A DNA stretch of 25,000 nucleotides from Mesostigma viride (GCA_009746045.1 RPFO01000213.1:1226802-1251801); one strand, 5' to 3'. Shown: positions 1 to 11,800, numbered from the stretch's first letter. Made by a program: numbers and translations. Notes: generated from the letters alone by a model not told the origin.

Positions 1-2611
1 AGATAGCAGATAGCAGATAGCAGATAGCAGATAGCAGATAGCAGATAGCAGATAGCAGATAGCAGATAGCAGATAGCAGATAGCAGATAGCAGATAGCAG
101 ATAGCAGATAGCAGATAGCAGATAGCAGATAGCAGATAGCAGATAGCAGATAGCAGATAGCAGATAGCAGATAGCAGATAGCAGATAGCAGATAGCAGAT
201 AGCAGATAGCAGATAGCAGATAGCAGATAGCAGATAGCAGATAGCAGATAGCAGATAGCAGATAGCAGATAGCAGATAGCAGATAGCAGATAGCAGATAG
301 CAGATAGCAGATAGCAGATAGCAGATAGCAGATAGCAGATAGCAGATAGCAGATAGCAGATAGCAGATAGCAGATAGCAGATAGCAGATAGCAGATAGCA
401 GATAGCAGATAGCAGATAGCAGATAGCAGATAGCAGATAGCAGATAGCAGATAGCAGATAGCAGATAGCAGATAGCAGATAGCAGATAGCAGATAGCAGA
501 TAGCAGATAGCAGATAGCAGATAGCAGATAGCAGATAGCAGATAGCAGATAGCAGATAGCAGATAGCAGATAGCAGATAGCAGATAGCAGATAGCAGATA
601 GCAGATAGCAGATAGCAGATAGCAGATAGCAGATAGCAGATAGCAGATAGCAGATAGCAGATAGCAGATAGCAGATAGCAGATAGCAGATAGCAGATAGC
701 AGATAGCAGATAGCAGATAGCAGATAGCAGATAGCAGATAGCAGATAGCAGATAGCAGATAGCAGATAGCAGATAGCAGATAGCAGATAGCAGATAGCAG
801 ATAGCAGATAGCAGATAGCAGATAGCAGATAGCAGATAGCAGATAGCAGATAGCAGATAGCAGATAGCAGATAGCAGATAGCAGATAGCAGATAGCAGAT
901 AGCAGATAGCAGATAGCAGATAGCAGATAGCAGATAGCAGATAGCAGATAGCAGATAGCAGATAGCAGATAGCAGATAGCAGATAGCAGATAGCAGATAG
1001 CAGATAGCAGATAGCAGATAGCAGATAGCAGATAGCAGATAGCAGATAGCAGATAGCAGATAGCAGATAGCAGATAGCAGATAGCAGATAGCAGATAGCA
1101 GATAGCAGATAGCAGATAGCAGATAGCAGATAGCAGATAGCAGATAGCAGATAGCAGATAGCAGATAGCAGATAGCAGATAGCAGATAGCAGATAGCAGA
1201 TAGCAGATAGCAGATAGCAGATAGCAGATAGCAGATAGCAGATAGCAGATAGCAGATAGCAGATAGCAGATAGCAGATAGCAGATAGCAGATAGCAGATA
1301 GCAGATAGCAGATAGCAGATAGCAGATAGCAGATAGCAGATAGCAGATAGCAGATAGCAGATAGCAGATAGCAGATAGCAGATAGCAGATAGCAGATAGC
1401 AGATAGCAGATAGCAGATAGCAGATAGCAGATAGCAGATAGCAGATAGCAGATAGCAGATAGCAGATAGCAGATAGCAGATAGCAGATAGCAGATAGCAG
1501 ATAGCAGATAGCAGATAGCAGATAGCAGATAGCAGATAGCAGATAGCAGATAGCAGATAGCAGATAGCAGATAGCAGATAGCAGATAGCAGATAGCAGAT
1601 AGCAGATAGCAGATAGCAGATAGCAGATAGCAGATAGCAGATAGCAGATAGCAGATAGCAGATAGCAGATAGCAGATAGCAGATAGCAGATAGCAGATAG
1701 CAGATAGCAGATAGCAGATAGCAGATAGCAGATAGCAGATAGCAGATAGCAGATAGCAGATAGCAGATAGCAGATAGCAGATAGCAGATAGCAGATAGCA
1801 GATAGCAGATAGCAGATAGCAGATAGCAGATAGCAGATAGCAGATAGCAGATAGCAGATAGCAGATAGCAGATAGCAGATAGCAGATAGCAGATAGCAGA
1901 TAGCAGATAGCAGATAGCAGATAGCAGATAGCAGATAGCAGATAGCAGATAGCAGATAGCAGATAGCAGATAGCAGATAGCAGATAGCAGATAGCAGATA
2001 GCAGATAGCAGATAGCAGATAGCAGATAGCAGATAGCAGATAGCAGATAGCAGATAGCAGATAGCAGATAGCAGATAGCAGATAGCAGATAGCAGATAGC
2101 AGATAGCAGATAGCAGATAGCAGATAGCAGATAGCAGATAGCAGATAGCAGATAGCAGATAGCAGATAGCAGATAGCAGATAGCAGATAGCAGATAGCAG
2201 ATAGCAGATAGCAGATAGCAGATAGCAGATAGCAGATAGCAGATAGCAGATAGCAGATAGCAGATAGCAGATAGCAGATAGCAGATAGCAGATAGCAGAT
2301 AGCAGATAGCAGATAGCAGATAGCAGATAGCAGATAGCAGATAGCAGATAGCAGATAGCAGATAGCAGATAGCAGATAGCAGATAGCAGATAGCAGATAG
2401 CAGATAGCAGATAGCAGATAGCAGATAGCAGATAGCAGATAGCAGATAGCAGATAGCAGATAGCAGATAGCAGATAGCAGATAGCAGATAGCAGATAGCA
2501 GATAGCAGATAGCAGATAGCAGATAGCAGATAGCAGATAGCAGATAGCAGATAGCAGATAGCAGATAGCAGATAGCAGATAGCAGATAGCAGATAGCAGA
2601 TAGCAGATAGC
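1..2611. repeat. Heptanucleotide satellite (AGATAGC)373
   Basis: This is a tandem array of the 7-mer AGATAGC. The phase is kept at every line I checked from base 1 to base 2611, which is exactly 373 units with no variant seen. The left end is open, so the true array may be longer. It is not a known telomere motif (plant TTTAGGG, Chlamydomonas TTTTAGGG). The plus strand has a stop in every frame. The minus strand (GCTATCT)n has none in any frame, because all three frames give the same AICYLLS heptad. I read this as non-coding satellite DNA. Confidence 0.97.
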
Positions 2612-2730
2612 ACATAGCACATAGCACATAGCACATAGCACATAGCACATAGCACATAGCACATAGCACATAGCACATAGCACATAGCACATAGCACATA
2701 GCACATAACACATAGCACATAGCACACAGC
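2612..2730. repeat. Variant heptanucleotide satellite (ACATAGC)17
   Basis: These are 17 units that follow the AGATAGC array in unbroken phase and differ by one base (G to C at unit position 2). Two units are degenerate: ACATAAC at 2703-2709 and ACACAGC at 2724-2730. The change is abrupt at 2611/2612. Divergence is greatest at the outer edge, the usual pattern where unequal exchange homogenises the core but not the border. Confidence 0.95.
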
Positions 2731-4547
2731 AGATGTTGCATGTCAGGTATTCGATATCCGGTGGCAGATAGCCCATATATAGCGCATGGAAAACAACACA
2801 TACTGACAGGGGGGATGCTCAGCGCGTGCCCACTGGTTACGCGCAACGGCAGGAAAGGCCGGAGGAGATGTCAAGAAAGAGTGTACGGAAAAAGGGGGTC
2901 GGTCGTCGAGTGTTCGCGCACATGCGCAGAAAATAGTTGTGCCAGTTGTACCGAAACAACTCAACAGTGAGAACCGTAGGAGAAAATCGGGGTGGGGGCC
3001 CGGTGTTCGCTCACGCAAATGTGCAGCGGATGCGTGGGCCAGTTTGCGGCAAAAGGGTAATGGGGAGAGTGGAGGGGATACCGCAGCAAAGGCATGCAAA
3101 TGGGCACCAATGGGCCAACGGAAATTTTACATCCGGGCAAGAGAGATGAGGGTAAGGACGGGGTAAGGTAGGGTGTGGTAGCCTGTTTGTTATAGCATGC
3201 CACCTCACATCAGCCATGCACCGTACGTATGCAGGAATGCTGACGTTCATCCGAATAGCCTGAGCACTGCCATTACATCTAATGCCGAGGCATTATTATT
3301 TACTACTACATACTTTGAAAAAAAAAATGACAATCTGTCGAACCCTAGAGGTCCACTCCCTTCCTCCACGCTAGCACTGGCCGCATTGCGGCAAAAGGCA
3401 AACAGTTGATACATGCAGAAGCAAGCGCCTGGCCAAGGAGGCACGGCCAGGGTCCCAGTGTCCTAGTGTCCGGGTGTCCCAGTGTCCCGGGATGCTTACC
3501 AGGCGCCGGAATATACAGGAGACGAGGGGCGCGAGGATGGTGAGGTCGGACCGGATCAGCGCATGGCGGGCGCTGGGCGTCAGGTTCTGTAAACATGGCA
3601 ACCTCAAGGGGGAGACATTGTCGCAAAACGTAGAAAGACCGATGGGCATGAGAAGGACGATCCGGCAAAACGGGACGGAGAATAGGGAGGGCTCGGAGTG
3701 TAGTGCATTAGCTTCGTAAGAATTACAAACAAAGCAAGCAATGAGAAAAACTTCAGAGATGAGAAACGTAGGATGGAGAAAGGCGGGGACAGATGAAGCA
3801 GGGGACAGCGCACCGACAGGGAAAGGTGGGGACAGCGCACCGACAGGGAAAGGTGGGGACAGCGCACCGACAGGGAAAGGTGGGGAACAGCTGGGGAAGA
3901 ATGCACACATCAGTCGGCAGGGGTCACACAGCAGCCAGCACACGGGGCTCGGTCCCATTAAATGCTGAACATGCTGGCATTATTCACAATGTGTCTTTCT
4001 ACACCAAGTGTTCTTTAAACAATGTGAGGCACGTGTGGACTAAAACCCAGGCTGTCTGCCTGGGCTGCGCACACGCCATGCACAACTGAACGCATGCCTG
4101 GCACGTAAAGGGGACCTGGCATATGAACCTGCGCATGAACAGGGTAAATGAACATTTCCCTACAGACAGACCAAGCGTGGCGCAAAGAAAAGCCTGCGCT
4201 GGGCGGAACGATTCCCTGTCTTCCCCAGGGCAAGGAAGAGGGAAACCGTACCAGCAGCCAGCGGTGGAGGGGAAGGAGTTGCCTTGGATGGGAATGATAC
4301 ATGGAACTAGAGATCTATAAAGACATGAGTATGGGAAGAGAGAGTGACCATCTCTCGATATAATGGCATACGGGACGACTCTATATAATGGAGGATGGGC
4401 ATCAGGGAAAAAAAACACGACTGTACTAATGACATCACTGTGACCGCATAATCGTACTACCAAGGGATTTTTTCAAAAAAAATTTAAACATACATACCCC
4501 AGGAAATTTTAAAATGATTGACATCTTTTTTTAACACCCTTCCTCAC
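2731..4547. other. No supportable gene; unique DNA with small repeats
   Basis: About 1.8 kb between the satellite and the minus-strand exon. Short open frames occur on both strands, but none shows the GC3 bias, domain motifs or plausible splice sites of the real exons nearby. Visible items are a 27-bp x3 repeat (separate entry), a degenerate CCAGTGTC-type cluster at about 3451-3490, and an A/T-rich stretch at about 4466-4535. If the exon at 4548-4961 belongs to a larger gene, this stretch would be its first intron. Confidence 0.6.
3801..3881. repeat. 27-bp minisatellite, 3 copies
   Basis: Three identical 27-bp units, each beginning GGGGACAGCG and ending GGGAAAGGT, at 3801-3827, 3828-3854 and 3855-3881. 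The period is a multiple of three, so it yields repetitive open frames on both strands; these are a by-product of the repeat rather than evidence of a gene. Confidence 0.95.
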
Positions 4548-4961
4548 CGTCATGAGCGCCTCGATGTCCCGCACGGCCGCCATGGCCACCTCGTCCACCC
4601 CCTTGGTCTTGCCGGCCAGCGCGCCCCCCGCTGCAGCGCTGGCCTCGGCAGCTGTACTTGACGTCGGCGTCGCTCGCGTTTCCAACGTGGGGGTCATCGA
4701 ACCCTCCGACTGTTTATGCGGGGTCCCCATCAGCCCCCCCCCTGACGCGCCCAGGGAGGGGGCGTCGTGAGGGTGGTGGTCTGTTCTTAGCACAACACCT
4801 GTCGGGTACGCGGCACGCTTGAGCCCGTCGGTCTGCACAAAGGCCTCAGTCAACTTGAGCATGTTCCTGCGGGTGCTGGAGGCGGGCGCGGGCCCCGCAC
4901 TCGCAGGCATCGCGTACGCCTGCGGGGACTTGGTGGCCACGTGGCCGCACACCTGCCCCAT
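4548..4961 (-). CDS. Probable first exon of an unrecognised protein gene (partial)
   Basis: A 138-codon open stretch on the minus strand, from the ATG at 4961 to a GTGAGG donor just left of 4548 (phase 0). The ATG lies in a strong eukaryotic context (CACCATGGG). Codons are mostly G or C at the third position, like the exons of the ATPase gene to the right. Composition is Ala/Ser/Thr-rich in the middle, with a charged last part (KTKGVDEVAMAAVRDIEALM). I do not recognise the family. The ATG is preceded by CCACCCCCAG, a possible 3' splice site, so this could instead be an internal exon. A further intron inside it (ACAG/GTGTTG to AAACAG) is conceivable. No downstream exon is evident in 2731-4547, so any next exon may lie beyond the satellite. 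Read past the donor, the frame stops after 12 more codons. The opposite strand is also GC-rich and open in places, so the strand call is not certain. Confidence 0.5.
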
Positions 4962-5535
4962 GGTGCTGGGGGTGGTGAGTGGGTCACTCCGCGCAAGCTA
5001 GGGGCCAGGGCAGGGCGAGAGGGACGGCGACTGGAAGGGAAAACGGCGGGCATGGGTCGTGGGATCCATGCAGGCGTGCCATTGGGCCGGACGGGGGGAG
5101 GGGGGGGGGAGGGGCAAACCACGGTTTGGGGGAAGAGATGGAGGGGGGGCGCAGGTGGGTAGGCATCATGGCACGGGTAGATGTTCCTTGTCAGTTGTCA
5201 AATGTGGTGTGGCCACCAGGGGATGGGTGTCACAATGAAGCAGTTCGCAGGGACTATATCCACCGAAATATCAATGAGACAACCAGCTATGTATGTCAGG
5301 ACCATAAGGACATGCATGCCGGGACCATGGCTTTGACGTGATCCGCCACCCATGCATGGCAGCGGGGTCTCGCCATGGGCGGATCCATCAACAACGCCCA
5401 CAGCTCATGCGGGGCAGGGCAGCCATGGGCCAGGTGTGGGTGCGCACACAGGCGGTGGTGACCTGGGCTTTTGGAAAAGCTCGGTCCGCACCGTTCTGAC
5501 AGGTCAGATCTGAGATCACCGGCCGATGCGCCCCC

Positions 5536-5537
<2 letters not shown>
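4962..5537. other. Intergenic region with G-rich tract
   Basis: The 5' side of the minus-strand exon. The plus strand is very G-rich at 5093-5115, with runs of six, nine and four G separated by single A, and again at about 5140-5150. This is a possible G-quadruplex just upstream of the minus-strand start. No promoter motif is clear and I see no gene. Confidence 0.4.
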
Positions 5538-5588
<51 letters not shown>

Positions 5589-6173
5589 TGAGTGAGTGAG
5601 TGAGTGAGTGAGTGAGTGAGTGAGTGAGTGAGTGAGTGAGTGAGTGAGTGAGTGAGTGAGTGAGTGAGTGAGTGAGTGAGTGAGTGAGTGAGTGAGTGAG
5701 TGAGTGAGTGAGTGAGTGAGTGAGTGTGTGTGTGTGTGTGAGTGAGTGAGTGAGTGAGTGAGTGAGTGAGTGAGTGAGTGAGTGAGTGAGTGAGTGAGTG
5801 AGTGAGTGAGTGAGTGAGTGAGTGAGTGAGTGAGTGAGTGAGTGAGTGAGTGAGTGAGTGAGTGAGTGAGTGAGTGAGTGAGTGAGTGAGTGAGTGAGTG
5901 AGTGAGTGAGTGAGTGAGTGAGTGAGTGAGTGAGTGAGTGAGTGATCGAGTGAGTGAGTGAGTGAGTGAGTGAGTGAGTGAGTGGGTGGGTGGGTGAGTG
6001 AGTGAGTGAGTGAGTGAGTGAGTGAGTGAGTGAGTGAGTGAGTGAGTGAGTGAGTGAGTGAGTGAGTGAGTGAGTGAGTGAGTGAGTGAGTGAGTGAGTG
6101 AGTGAGTGAGTGAGTGAGTGAGTGAGTGAGTGAGTGAGTGAGTGAGTGAGTGAGTGTGTGTGTGTGTGTGTGT
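5538..6173. repeat. Composite (GT)n / (GTGA)n microsatellite
   Basis: 636 bp of nested simple repeats. A (GT)n block opens it (5538-5586). A long (GTGA)n block follows, interrupted by a second (GT)n block at about 5725-5740, one GATCGAGT defect at about 5944 and three GTGG units at about 5983-5994. A third (GT)n block closes it at about 6155-6173. The 4-bp unit leaves minus-strand frames open as Ser-Leu-Thr-His repeats, which I regard as an artefact. Confidence 0.97.
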
Positions 6174-8609
6174 CACCGTGTGTGTGCGTTTGTGTACGCG
6201 CTATGTGACACATGCTAGTAGAGGCGTGCATGTGGGGGCTAACAATAACCAGACGGCAGCAGGTGAGCCACAAACAGTGGGTCCCTAGAAAAAAAAATAT
6301 TAATTATACTAGTATAAAAAAGTGAAGGTGCTCACATATTCAGTACACGTGTAGGTGCACAGCGTGGGAATATTGGGGTGGGAGAGGGGATGGGGGGTGG
6401 GAGGGCCGGGTGGCGGTGGCACCATTGTGCCAAAGCAATGGCCGGGCCCAAGTCATTGGGGGACATTTACCTCACCGTTCATAAAACGCGCTCATATTTA
6501 TAAACATTATTGATGCGACAGCGCATCGCTCCATCTATCTACAGCCATGCTAGGCCAAGAGTGTCTGGGCGCCCACCATCAAGCTGTCGACCGCTCCAAA
6601 TCAACAGGCTGCTATAGGCTACTAGTCCGCCAGGTCCATCGCTGGGCTGTTCATAGGCGGCATCGCGATGGAAGGATCATTCAATGACAATGCTCGCGCC
6701 AACGCAAGTGATAACGATTCCACCGACATTTTCGACCAGCACTTGCCTACTCAGCGATTGCAGAGTAAGACTTCAAATAACTGCAGGTCGATTTGTAATA
6801 ATGAATTAATTAACGCCGTGAGGTCTCCCCTGCATGGCAGTCAGGGGGTGTAAGCGAGTCGACACAGTCATAACAGCCGCGCTAAAAATAAGGCATGCGG
6901 GACAGCCGACGTGCTGTTTACTACTTGGATAGGATGATTACATGGGAGCGACGGGCCTTACCGTGATATCAGCTGGCGCGCATATCGATATCCTCCCCGG
7001 ACAGCCGCGTAACCTGGCCGTCACGCGCCCGCGTGGCCGGTTGCGTGTATCCTCCAAGCGCGGGCTCCTGCGGGTTTCCTCGTCTCGTGAGGATGCTGTG
7101 TAAGCAGTGTGGCGTAGCGCGCTAAACGCCCCGGTGTGACATCACTACAATCCGGGCAAGCGATATCTGGCTCGTTTCCTCTGCAATATTTGCATTGAGT
7201 TAATAGAAGTTGGTTTTAACATTAATAATGCTTGTTTTCCGTGACCTGGGTGCATCGATGCACGTACCCATTAACGGGTTGAACGATGGCGACTCCTTAA
7301 TGGGTTGCATGCATCCCCCGCTGTCGTGGCAGAGAGTCACTGGCACGGTCAAGGTCCCCACCGCGGCATAGCACAGTCTCCCGTCGCGAGCATTGCACGT
7401 CCGTCCGTCGAAAATTAATGTTAGCCAAAATGTCGTTAATGGAGCAAGCCCAGGAGCCCGCACGCCCGCGCTGACCCCGTGTGCAGTCACCGTGTGGGTG
7501 CCACGTGTATTTAGTTTAGTCAATTAGTCCCGCTGATATCGTCCGCGGGGTGGATTAATGACTACTTGTCAATTAGTGATTGATCAGGTCTACAGTACTA
7601 TACTGTACAGCAGAAAAAGATCCATTCCAACCTGATTCCAAAGGTTTTCCTGGATGCCGCTACAGTAACTTCCAGTGAACCGTAAGTGATGGGGCTCAAG
7701 TCGCAACTATGAGCTTTTGGTCAACGGAATAAGTGCAAAATATATCCGGACTGAGTTTGGCGATGTAGTATCAGCAAATTAGGGATTTCCATTTTCCTGA
7801 TATTCTTTCCCATTTTACATCTCTGGCCTACCCATTTCCCCGAAAAAAAATAAAATCCGGTCTGAGTTTGTGACAGAACCAGGCGCCGCGCCAAAAATAA
7901 TTTTACGGTCAAACCTGGCGGGAATGAAAGATCTAGACGTTGCCTGCCGCCTGGACGTTGTTGCTGTTGTTACGTCTTGTTGGCCGCGCCGCACATGAGC
8001 AGAAAGAATTATGAATTAAATTTATTGTGCATCCTTGTGCATCGTATTCTAGAGCACAAGTACTGTTCATAGATAGATGGCTACATTTTAGTCAGCTCGT
8101 GTCTCGGCAGTCGGCAAAATTTTTTTCGATAGATCATGGAGGAAATAGACATGAGGTCATTTCGGGAACTGTAGTAGCGGGTTGGATTAATGATATAAAC
8201 TGTGAATTGACAGTAAATCAAGCAGTGTCCTTAGATTTGCTGGTTACAACGGTGCTTTATGGCTTGGTCGAAACGCGGCTTTATTACTCGCATATCGGGT
8301 ATGTTGTAAAATGTTCGCCTACGACCTGCGCGCACGATGTCACCAGCGCTTGCGGGATGTGGAGCCAGGTTCTGCATTTTAGATATTCCCGTTATTCTGC
8401 TCCTATTTGCTCACCAGGCCTTGCCACGCCATCCACGCGGTGTGATGCGTGTTTTGCAAAGCGTTTGGGCTATGCCTCGTTGCCCAAGAGAATTCCACTC
8501 TGTGAGAAACCTTGGCAGTTAATTCCGTGATGTCTTACTATCGAACCGACTTTGTACGCTTGACATGGATAACTGTGCATGATGTTTATGCACAGATGCT
8601 GACCATTCA
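6174..8609. other. Intergenic region, no gene seen
   Basis: About 2.4 kb upstream of the ATPase gene, with lower GC than the exons. A G-rich stretch at 6375-6412 contains several runs of three to six G. The 10-mer GTCAATTAGT occurs at 7519-7528 and 7568-7577. The motif ATCCGG(A/T)CTGAGTTTG occurs near 7745 and 7855. The longest open frame (8027-8530 plus, 167 codons, non-ATG start) has mixed codon use and no motif I know. The promoter of the downstream gene should lie at its right end, but I cannot identify a TATA box or other element. Confidence 0.5.
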
Positions 8610-8654
8610 ATGCCAGCAATGACGACTTCCGCTTCCCCAGCAAGGCGCACATGA
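8610..8654 (+). promoter_or_regulatory. Candidate upstream ORF (14 codons) in the 5' leader
   Basis: ATG at 8610 opens a 14-codon frame ending in TGA at 8652-8654, 12 bp before the main ATG at 8667. Its stop overlaps a second upstream ATG (ATGA at 8651-8654). That second ATG starts a 56-codon frame, out of register with the main one, which ends at 8821 inside exon 1. If the transcript includes these bases they could reduce initiation at 8667. The transcription start is unknown, so the role is inference. Confidence 0.3.
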
Positions 8655-8666
8655 CAGGCTTGAAAC

Positions 8667-8897
8667 ATGGCGAAACCAAAGCCAAAGAAACCTGTGCGAG
8701 AGGCAGACAGCGGCTGCCAGCAGGTCACCCCGATTATCAGCGCAGGAGCGCCGCGCATTCACGTGCCGTCCATGCCGCTGCACGCGGACGTGACGGTCAC
8801 GGGGGCGGGCGGCCAGACTGACTCGTCCGTGGTTCGTGTCTGGCTTTCCCCTGCGGACATGGTGACCCTGGGCATCTCTGCGGACGGCCTAATTGGG
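8667..8897 (+). CDS. AFG2: AFG2-like exon 1 (residues 1-77)
   Basis: Starts at the ATG at 8667 with a basic N-terminus (MAKPKPKKP) and ends in phase 0 at a GTAGGC donor. The end of the exon ([10 protein letters not shown] and what follows) is collinear with the first N-domain strand of plant CIP111 as I remember it, and runs straight into VSIL of exon 2 with no gap. Reading through the donor gives 17 more codons before a stop at about 8951. Confidence 0.75.
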
Positions 8898-11800
8898 GTA
8901 GGCTCCCTGGTATTCGCTGTGTTTTCTCGCCCACTATATTGCCCCATGTAATTGCCTCTGGATGTGACCCTTGAGCAGGTAACGAGCTTTGACCCCTCAC
9001 GTAAGGGGCAAGGGCAGGAGTTTTTCTTGGAAACGGAGCACTGTAGGCAAGCCCGTGCTCCCCTCCCTATCCTGTAGCTGAGCTTGAATATAATTGCAGC
9101 GGCTCTTGGTCTTTAGTGCCTGTATCTTGTTCTGTACGTTCCTCGTATGGGCACCCTTCCTTGGTCCCGTCTGCTATGCGGTTGGTATCTGGGTTCTATC
9201 TGTTCCTCTTACCATCCTTGTTATCATCCTTTAATCGCTCCATCTTTTATCTGGGTTCTATCTGTTCCTCTTACCATCCTTGTTATCATCCTTTAATCGT
9301 TCCATCTGTTATCTGGGTTTTATCTGTTCCTCTTACCATCCTTGTTATCATCCTTTAATCGTTCCATCTGTTGTCTGGGTTCTATCTGCTCCTCTTACCA
9401 TCCTTGTTATCATCCTTTAGTCGTTCCATCTGTTATCTGGGTTCTATCTGCTCCTCTTACCATCCTTGTTATCATCCTTTAGTCGTTCCATCTGTTATCT
9501 GGGTTCTATCTGTTCCTCTTACCATCCTTGTTATCATCCTTTAGTCGTTCCATCTGTTATCTGGGTTCTATCTGTTCCTCTTACCATCCTTGTTGTCATC
9601 CTTTAATCGTTCCATCTGTTATCTGGGTTCTATCTGTTCCTCTTACCATCCTTGTTATCATCCTTTAGTCGTTCCATCTGTTATCTGGGTTCTATCTGTT
9701 CCTCTTACCATCCTTGTTATCATCCTTTCATCGTTCCATCTGTTGTCTGGTTCCAGCATCTGCACGTCTTAATATCTGGGTGTCGTCGCATGACTCCATC
9801 GTTGGCCGCGTTGGATGTCGAATATACGTGCTGTCACGTACCGAACATCTTGCCACTTTGCTTACCACTACTTATATGTTTTCTCGGTAAGCAGGGGGTA
9901 CTCATTCACTGTGGGTGCTCCCTTGGCGTCAGACAGGTGTTCAGGCTTCATCCCAACCAGGGTGAGGGGTCGTAGCAAAGCCCCCTGTTCTTAGTAGTCT
10001 CAAATGCCCTTGTGTCAATAGAAACCCATTTCCTCCTCTTTATTATGAAGCCAATCATTGTTTGCTCATATCACCACCAAGGTCCTCCTGTCCACATTAC
10101 CACCTGCCTGCTGTTCGCATGGAAACTCATCGTCTCCTGTTCCTAATCAAAACAGATCTACTCTTCTTCATCGTCTCTCTCCCCCCGCCAGGTCTCCATC
10201 CTCGAGCGCCGCAGACCCAGCGTGCCGCCGCCCTCCCCCAGCGCCACTGCAGGCCAGGGACCCAGCCCAGGTGCCGCGCATGCCGCCCACACCCCCACTC
10301 ACCCGTCCGCCTCCAAGACCAGGGCCCGTCCGCCTTCCCCCGGCGCATCCAACAAGTCCACCCCTGCGGCACCGTTCTCATTTGAGACCCCGGGCAAGCC
10401 TGTGTCGTCCGGCCTTGGACGCTCCCAAGAGCTCGGACACCCCATGCTGCAGCGTCTGTGGTGTGCGCCAGCTCGCATCGATGGCGAGGACGTGCCAGCT
10501 GGCTGTGCCGCACAGATGGCGATGAGGGGGATGGGAGATGGCGGCGCATGCCCACCGAGGAGGCATCGTCTCGGCGAATGGATTGCCGTCGCGCTGGCAT
10601 GGCCCGCCCCCTGGGTACGTGTCCCCTTGGCGTGCGCCGTTGCCATCCCACGACTTTGTTGTTCTCCCTCTTTCCATAGAGTCGAGTGGGTGTGCAGGTG
10701 TGCGACAGCAACGTGGGCTGGCTGTGCCCAGCCACTTCTTACCTTGGCACTGGGATTAGGGAAAGACACTTGCGAGTCGGGCGACTGCTATTTTCGCTTT
10801 AAGATGTCATATGATATGCTGCTACTCAACCTCCACCTGTTATTCGACTTGCCTTCCCTCACAAAACTTGCTGCTCTTCCCCCCTTCTCCTTTGGTAATG
10901 CTATTTGCCAACGAAAGAACTCACTAAGCTACTCGATCACGCCCCCATCTCCCCTACCCCCCGCCCCAAACTCCCCCGGTTACCACCCAACCCCCCTTTG
11001 CCCCCTTCACCCCTCCTCTCCCCCACCGCCACCAGCTCCAGCGAGGCACTGCCAAGCTCTCGCCCGCGCTCTCTGCCTCCCTAGGTGGCCCCATGGATAA
11101 CGCGGACGCCAACAGCTTTGCCTCCGAACCCCTCCGGCTGCGTCTGTTCCCGCTCCGAAGCGCGCCTTGCTGGTCCGCTCCACCTGCGCACGTGCCCTCG
11201 TTGGCTGGAACCTTGGTAACGGATGCCAGCTCATCTCCCCCACGAGCAAGTGCGTCTGCGTCTAGGGACACCGCTGGCGGTCCATTGTCAACGGCGCCAG
11301 TCGACATGACGCCTCCGCGGGTAATTACTGCCAGCGAGCACACAAGGGACTACGGGGGGGCTGTGACAGAGGGAGAGCTGTCGGCATTACCCGGCAGACA
11401 CGCGGCTCACCCCCCCCGGACCAGCAGCGACAAGGCGTCTTCCGGCGGGCAGCCGCCATTGACCCCCGCAGTAGTAGCAATGACCCGCAACGAGGGCGAC
11501 GCGGTGATAGCGGTAGCACACGATTGTGTCGCGAGCGTGACCCTTCGCCTGTGCTCGTTGGGGGGTGCCGCGCCCACAGGGTCGCCCCAGGTGGTGGGGG
11601 GCGCGTCGCCCAGTGCAAGCCTGCTGCCGACACCGCCAGCGCTTCCTTTGGCAGCTCCCCAGACGCATCCGCCACAGCGAGAGGAGCCAGGCGGGTCAGA
11701 TGCCAGCACCGAAGTGCCTGCAAGCTCCACAGCTGCTGCAAGCTCCTCACATCCTGCAAGCTCCGCGCCCGTGTCAGCTTGGGTCCCCTCATCCCCCGCG

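Noticed and set aside
1-2730. CRISPR array or telomere
   Set aside because: There are no unique spacers between units, and the motif matches no telomere repeat I know.
5296-6273. Long minus-strand open frames of Ser-Leu-Thr-His repeats (325 and 262 codons)
   Set aside because: Direct translation of the GTGA microsatellite; flanks show no coding bias or motif.
7200-7523. 107-codon minus-strand open frame
   Set aside because: No coding bias, motif or splice context that I can support.
8027-8530. 167-codon open frame upstream of the ATPase
   Set aside because: Non-ATG start, mixed third-position use, no motif or splice evidence.
9186-9757. CRISPR-like array at the 62-bp repeat (likewise the 96-bp and 135-bp repeats)
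   Set aside because: Whole units repeat without variable spacers; these are eukaryotic intronic minisatellites.
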